Shown: piece by piece, positions 52,689 through 56,149 of the stretch
How positions within the stretch are numbered: the stretch's first letter is position 1
How the letters are laid out: every line of letters starts with the position of its first letter
NCBI GenBank assembly: GCA_014621425.1
Contig: JAANBB010000264.1
Location: forward strand, 1 to 56,149
Origin: Cylindrodendrum hubeiense
Taxonomy: Eukaryota > Ascomycota > Sordariomycetes > Hypocreales > Nectriaceae
Length of the DNA: 56,149 nt
Direction: 5' to 3'
The notes under the pieces: generated by a model
Seen by the model: the letters and a program-made list of their open reading frames with translations, nothing else
The model's database searches: none
What the model was told of the DNA's origin: nothing
Position numbers and translations under genes: made by a program

Positions 52689-55600
52689 ATGAGGTCAGTC
52701 GGTGTCGGCCAGATCATTCCGGCCATTCTTCTGGCTGGAGGGACGGCTGGGTTTTACATTTGGCTCCGCAGCAGGCTCCCTCATACGACATCCCAGCGGC
52801 CAAGAGAGCAGTCGTTACCCCAAGAAACTCCTACTCAAGTGCCAACCCTACCTGTCGAACAAAAGCGGGGTGTCTATCTTTGCCCGGTTCCTATACCCAA
52901 CGGGGATGAGTCCGAAACGGACGTCGACATCATCGCCATACATGGCTTGGACACGAAATCGCCGGATACATGGACCTGGAAGACAAATCCTAAGGATCCC
53001 AGCGATCCCGGCGTCAACTGGCTCTCCGACCCACATATGCTTCTAAGTAAAGTAGGATCGGCCCGGATCTTCACGTGCGACTGGCCAGCCGACATGTTTG
53101 AGCCATCCAACATGACCCAGAAAACGAATGAAGAGTTTGCTCGGCGTTTGCTCGACGGCATCAAAAGACGGCCTTTGCCAACGAATGACCGCTCGAGAGA
53201 AGACCGGCCGATCATCTTTATCGCCTCGTGTCTTGGTGGCATCATCTTGATGAAAGCTCTTGTCATGGCCGATAACGAGTACCTTTGCATCAGGAAAGCT
53301 ACACGTGGTATTCTCTTCCTTGCCACCCCATTTGGAGGCACGTCCTTCCAAGACGTGGCCAAGTGGGCAGAGCCAGGTCTCAAGGCCTTGGCTTCGTTGC
53401 GAGGCCAGGAGGTGTCCAAACTGCTCGACAGCGTTAAGAAATCTGTCGATCTCGACGAACTTGTCAGCAGCTTCACTCACTTCTGTCAAGAACACTTGTA
53501 TCGAGACCCAATCGATCCTCAACTAATGGCCTTCTACGAACTGGGCAAGACGAATCTTTACCATAAAGCGATTCCCTACCTTCCAATCGGGGCCAAACCG
53601 GTAAGAATCACGGAACACTACCGACTTACTTTTCCCCACATGTCAATATTCGTAATCGGTGAAACATTACTAACGATCCTCAGCTGGTAGATAAATCCTC
53701 CGCCACTCTGCAAATTATTCGACATCCCTTGCCACTCGATCGGTCTCATAGACTGATGAATAAGTTCTACGGCCCTGAAGATCACGATTATAAATCAGTC
53801 ACTGGAAAGATTGAAGATTTTCTCCAGAAAATTCGCAAGAATGAAGCGGACGACTGGATACGAGACGACCACTATACCCCAGAGAGGCTCAAGATCGAAC
53901 GGCTCTCAGGTGACCCGTTGCCGATGGATCAATGCTACATCAATCTTGCCATTGTAGAGCAGGTGGGCAACGATACGGCCCGCTCCGATGAAGAATCAGA
54001 CGCGCAAAGTCCCCAGCCTCGGTCCTCCCCGTTTTCACTACTCGCTCGACAAAAGGTTGAGACACCAGACAAAGCAATCCAGGTCGAATTGGCAACAATA
54101 TTTAACGAACGCGAAGAACGCGACGGCCGAAAAATACAACCAAGGAGAATCTTGATTCGGGGACGCGCCGGAGTTGGGAAGACTACCTTATGCAAAAAGA
54201 TCGTCTATGAGTTTTGCCAAGGTACGTGGAGCGAATGGACCGAGAAATTCGACCGTGTGCTTTGGGTGCCTTTGCGGAATCTGAAGAATGAGCCCAAGGA
54301 GGGTTACAATCTTGAAGGCCTGCTTATCCAGGAATATTTCTCCCAGAAGCCCAATGGCAGGAATCTCGCCCATGAACTGTGGGATACATTGAATGCCACC
54401 AAGTATTGCAAAACACTATTTGTCCTCGATGGCTTGGATGAAGTTTCCGGGGGACTGGATAAAAGCAGCAAAATGTTCGACTTGCTCGAATTTCTCTTAA
54501 TGCTACCCAACGTCATCACCACATCTCGCCCACAAATATCATTTCCGCATTGGCTCAAAGGGAAATTCGATGTCGAGTTGGAAACTATCGGATTTTACTC
54601 AGATCAAGTAGAAGCCTACGTCGAAAAAGCCTTTACCAATCCAAATACAGGCAAAGTCGATTCGGAAAAGATCGACAAGGTTCAATCATTCCTCCAAGGT
54701 CATCCGCTCATTCAGGATCTTGTTCGGATCCCGATTCAGCTGGATGCGCTGTGTTACACCTGGGACGACTCCGTTTCTGGAAGTGTGCCCGACACCATGA
54801 CTGGCATTTACGAAGCAATCGAGCAAAGGTTATGGAAGAAGGATGCCATGCGATTGGAAAAGAAACACAACGGGGAACTCGTGGTGGATAATCAGCTTGG
54901 GGACTCAGATGTTGAGGGCCTTATCCAGCATGAAATGCACTTCCTTGAAAGCCTTGCTTTCGCGGGTTTGCATAACGACGTGATTGAGTTTACGCCACGC
55001 CATCGGGAAGCTGTTTTCAAGTTGTTAAAGGACCGGAACATCCTACTCGTCAAGACTCTTGCGAACGTCTCCTTTCTGCGGACATCAGACCCCTCGTCAG
55101 AAGACCGCAACCGGAACTATCACTTTTTGCACCTGACCTTTCAAGAGTACTTTGCGGCACGGTATTTCGTGCGGCAGTGGAATGCTAGAGAACCGCTTGA
55201 AAGTCTTCGTCTAAACCTCGACAGAAAAAGCGTCGAGAAGACCCAGACACTCCCTATCGAGTTTCTCCAGAAGAAAAAGTACTCGGCACAGTACGATGTG
55301 TTTTGGCGCTTTGTTGCCGGCCTGCTTGACGCTGAAAGGCATGAGAGACTTCGCTTCTTCCGGATGATCGAGGAGAAGCCGCTCGACCTTTTGGGCCCTA
55401 CGCATCAACGACTGGTAATGCATTGTTTAAGCGAAGTATCCACAGATATGCCGCTCCGGAAAAGCTTGGAAGATACTCTGGCGCAGTGGCTACTCTTCGA
55501 ATGCACCTTCCAACAGACGGCACACTTAGCAAGTGAAATGGAATTTCCAGAGCAGGCACTGCGCGATGCTTTACTAAAGTGGCCTGAAAATGCGAAGATT

Positions 55601-56149
55601 ACAATTCTACAGGCTCTAAAAAGACGACCAACAATCTCGCCAAGCGTCTATGAGCTGGCACCTTCATGGCTGAGAGATGACGCGTCTTGGCAATTCAAGA
55701 AACAGGTCTGTATCTTACTACAGTCCTCTCGCACAGACCTAACAAACAACGTCATCACGGCCGTGGTCCAACAGCTCGACAATGGAGATAAGGGTGTGCG
55801 ACGAGCCGCCCTGGGGGTCCTGCAGAAGCAGTCGAGTTTGTCCGACGAAATCCTCACAACCGTAATCCAACAGCTCGACGATGAAGATGAGGGTGTTCGA
55901 TGGGCTGTCCTGAGGGTCCTGCAGAAGCAGTCGTTGTCCGACGAGATCCTCATAGTCGTAGTCCAACAGCTTGGCGACGAAGACTTCTATGTGCGAAGGA
56001 TCTCTCTCAATATTCTACAGGAGTGGTCGAACTTATCCGATGAGATCCTCACAGCCGTGGTCCAACAGCTCGATAGCGAAACCTGGATCATCCCAGAGGC
56101 CGCCCTGACGGTCCTGCAGAAACAGCAGCACTTATCCGATGAGATCCTC
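52689..56149 (+). CDS. Membrane-anchored NLR: alpha/beta-hydrolase, NACHT, HEAT-like repeats (3' partial)
   Basis: Exon 1 is 52689-53600, the intron 53601-53683 (83 bp), and exon 2 is 53684 to the right edge, with 1126 codons visible and no stop. An N-terminal hydrophobic segment (about residues 4-24) may anchor it in a membrane. Residues about 85-300 are an alpha/beta-hydrolase-like domain (IIAIHGLD, FTCDWPADMF, LFLATPFGGTS) of the kind found at the front of fungal STAND proteins. At the nucleophile elbow it reads ASCLGG, placing Cys181 where HSLGG proteins have serine. The NACHT domain has Walker A GRAGVGKT (about 464-471) and Walker B LFVLDGLDE (Asp553). FLHLTFQEYFAARYF is the usual NACHT end. 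From about residue 985 come HEAT-like repeats of 33 residues. Fungal NLRs of this build act in non-self recognition and cell death. Confidence 0.88.
55751..56149 (+). repeat. Tandem 99-bp HEAT-like coding repeats
   Basis: Equivalent codons recur at 55751, 55850, 55946, 56045 and 56144, spacing 99, 96, 99 and 99 bases. Each unit reads roughly LSDEIL-x-x-VVQQLD-x-(E/D)..V...L.VLQKQ. One unit lacks a single codon. Nucleotide identity between units is high, so the array is young or homogenised, and it continues past the window. Confidence 0.85.

Noticed and set aside
1..56149. CRISPR arrays, bacterial operons, insertion sequences or a prophage
   Set aside because: None seen. The window is eukaryotic with spliced genes; the only bacterial-like gene is the isolated epimerase.

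Overview
This window looks like an accessory-rich stretch of a filamentous ascomycete (Pezizomycotina) chromosome. The evidence is short spliceosomal introns (about 44-98 bp) with GTRAGT-type donors and CTAAC/CTGAC-like branch points, three HET-domain genes, a Zn2Cys6 regulator, small secreted cysteine-rich proteins, an RTA1-like membrane protein and a fungal NLR (NACHT plus repeats). Nothing in the sequence fixes the genus. Exon boundaries below were worked out by hand from splice signals, reading-frame phase and family resemblance.

Left part (1-14 kb): a secreted protein with a choice-of-anchor-L-like domain and a Pro/Thr/Glu minisatellite tail runs off the left edge. It is followed by a bicovalent-flavin (BBE/AA7-type) oxidase, a GC-rich non-coding block with two undetermined bases, a large intron-less secreted polysaccharide deacetylase of the Agd3/CE18 type, a HET-domain gene broken by one base, and a very bacterial-looking intron-less nucleotide-sugar epimerase (UDP-glucuronate 4-epimerase type).

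Middle (16-29 kb): a divergent PP5-like phosphatase; a Zn2Cys6 regulator (with a GC-AG intron inside its zinc cluster) divergent from a SAM methyltransferase; a KP4-like small secreted protein; a 98-residue secreted cysteine-rich protein with an 11-nt microexon; a further secreted cysteine-rich protein; and a HET gene whose N-terminus carries a Q-rich coiled coil and four copies of an unfamiliar repeat.

Right part (29-56 kb): metabolic genes (aldo-keto reductase, cytochrome P450, L-gulonate 3-dehydrogenase-like enzyme), a short zinc-finger ORF and a two-helix membrane exon, a small zinc-finger protein, a four-helix membrane protein, an RTA1-like protein, a third HET gene, a DUR3-like urea transporter divergent from an FMN-dependent NtaA/SnaA-type monooxygenase across a promoter with three GATA-type sites (suggesting a nitrogen-scavenging pair), and finally a membrane-anchored NLR: alpha/beta-hydrolase fold, NACHT, then near-identical HEAT-like repeats running off the right edge.

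Three HET genes plus an NLR, effector-like secreted proteins, a probable bacterial-type gene and long gene-poor gaps indicate a variable, non-syntenic region rather than a single biosynthetic cluster. The most plausible working units are local divergent pairs (regulator/methyltransferase; urea transporter/monooxygenase).
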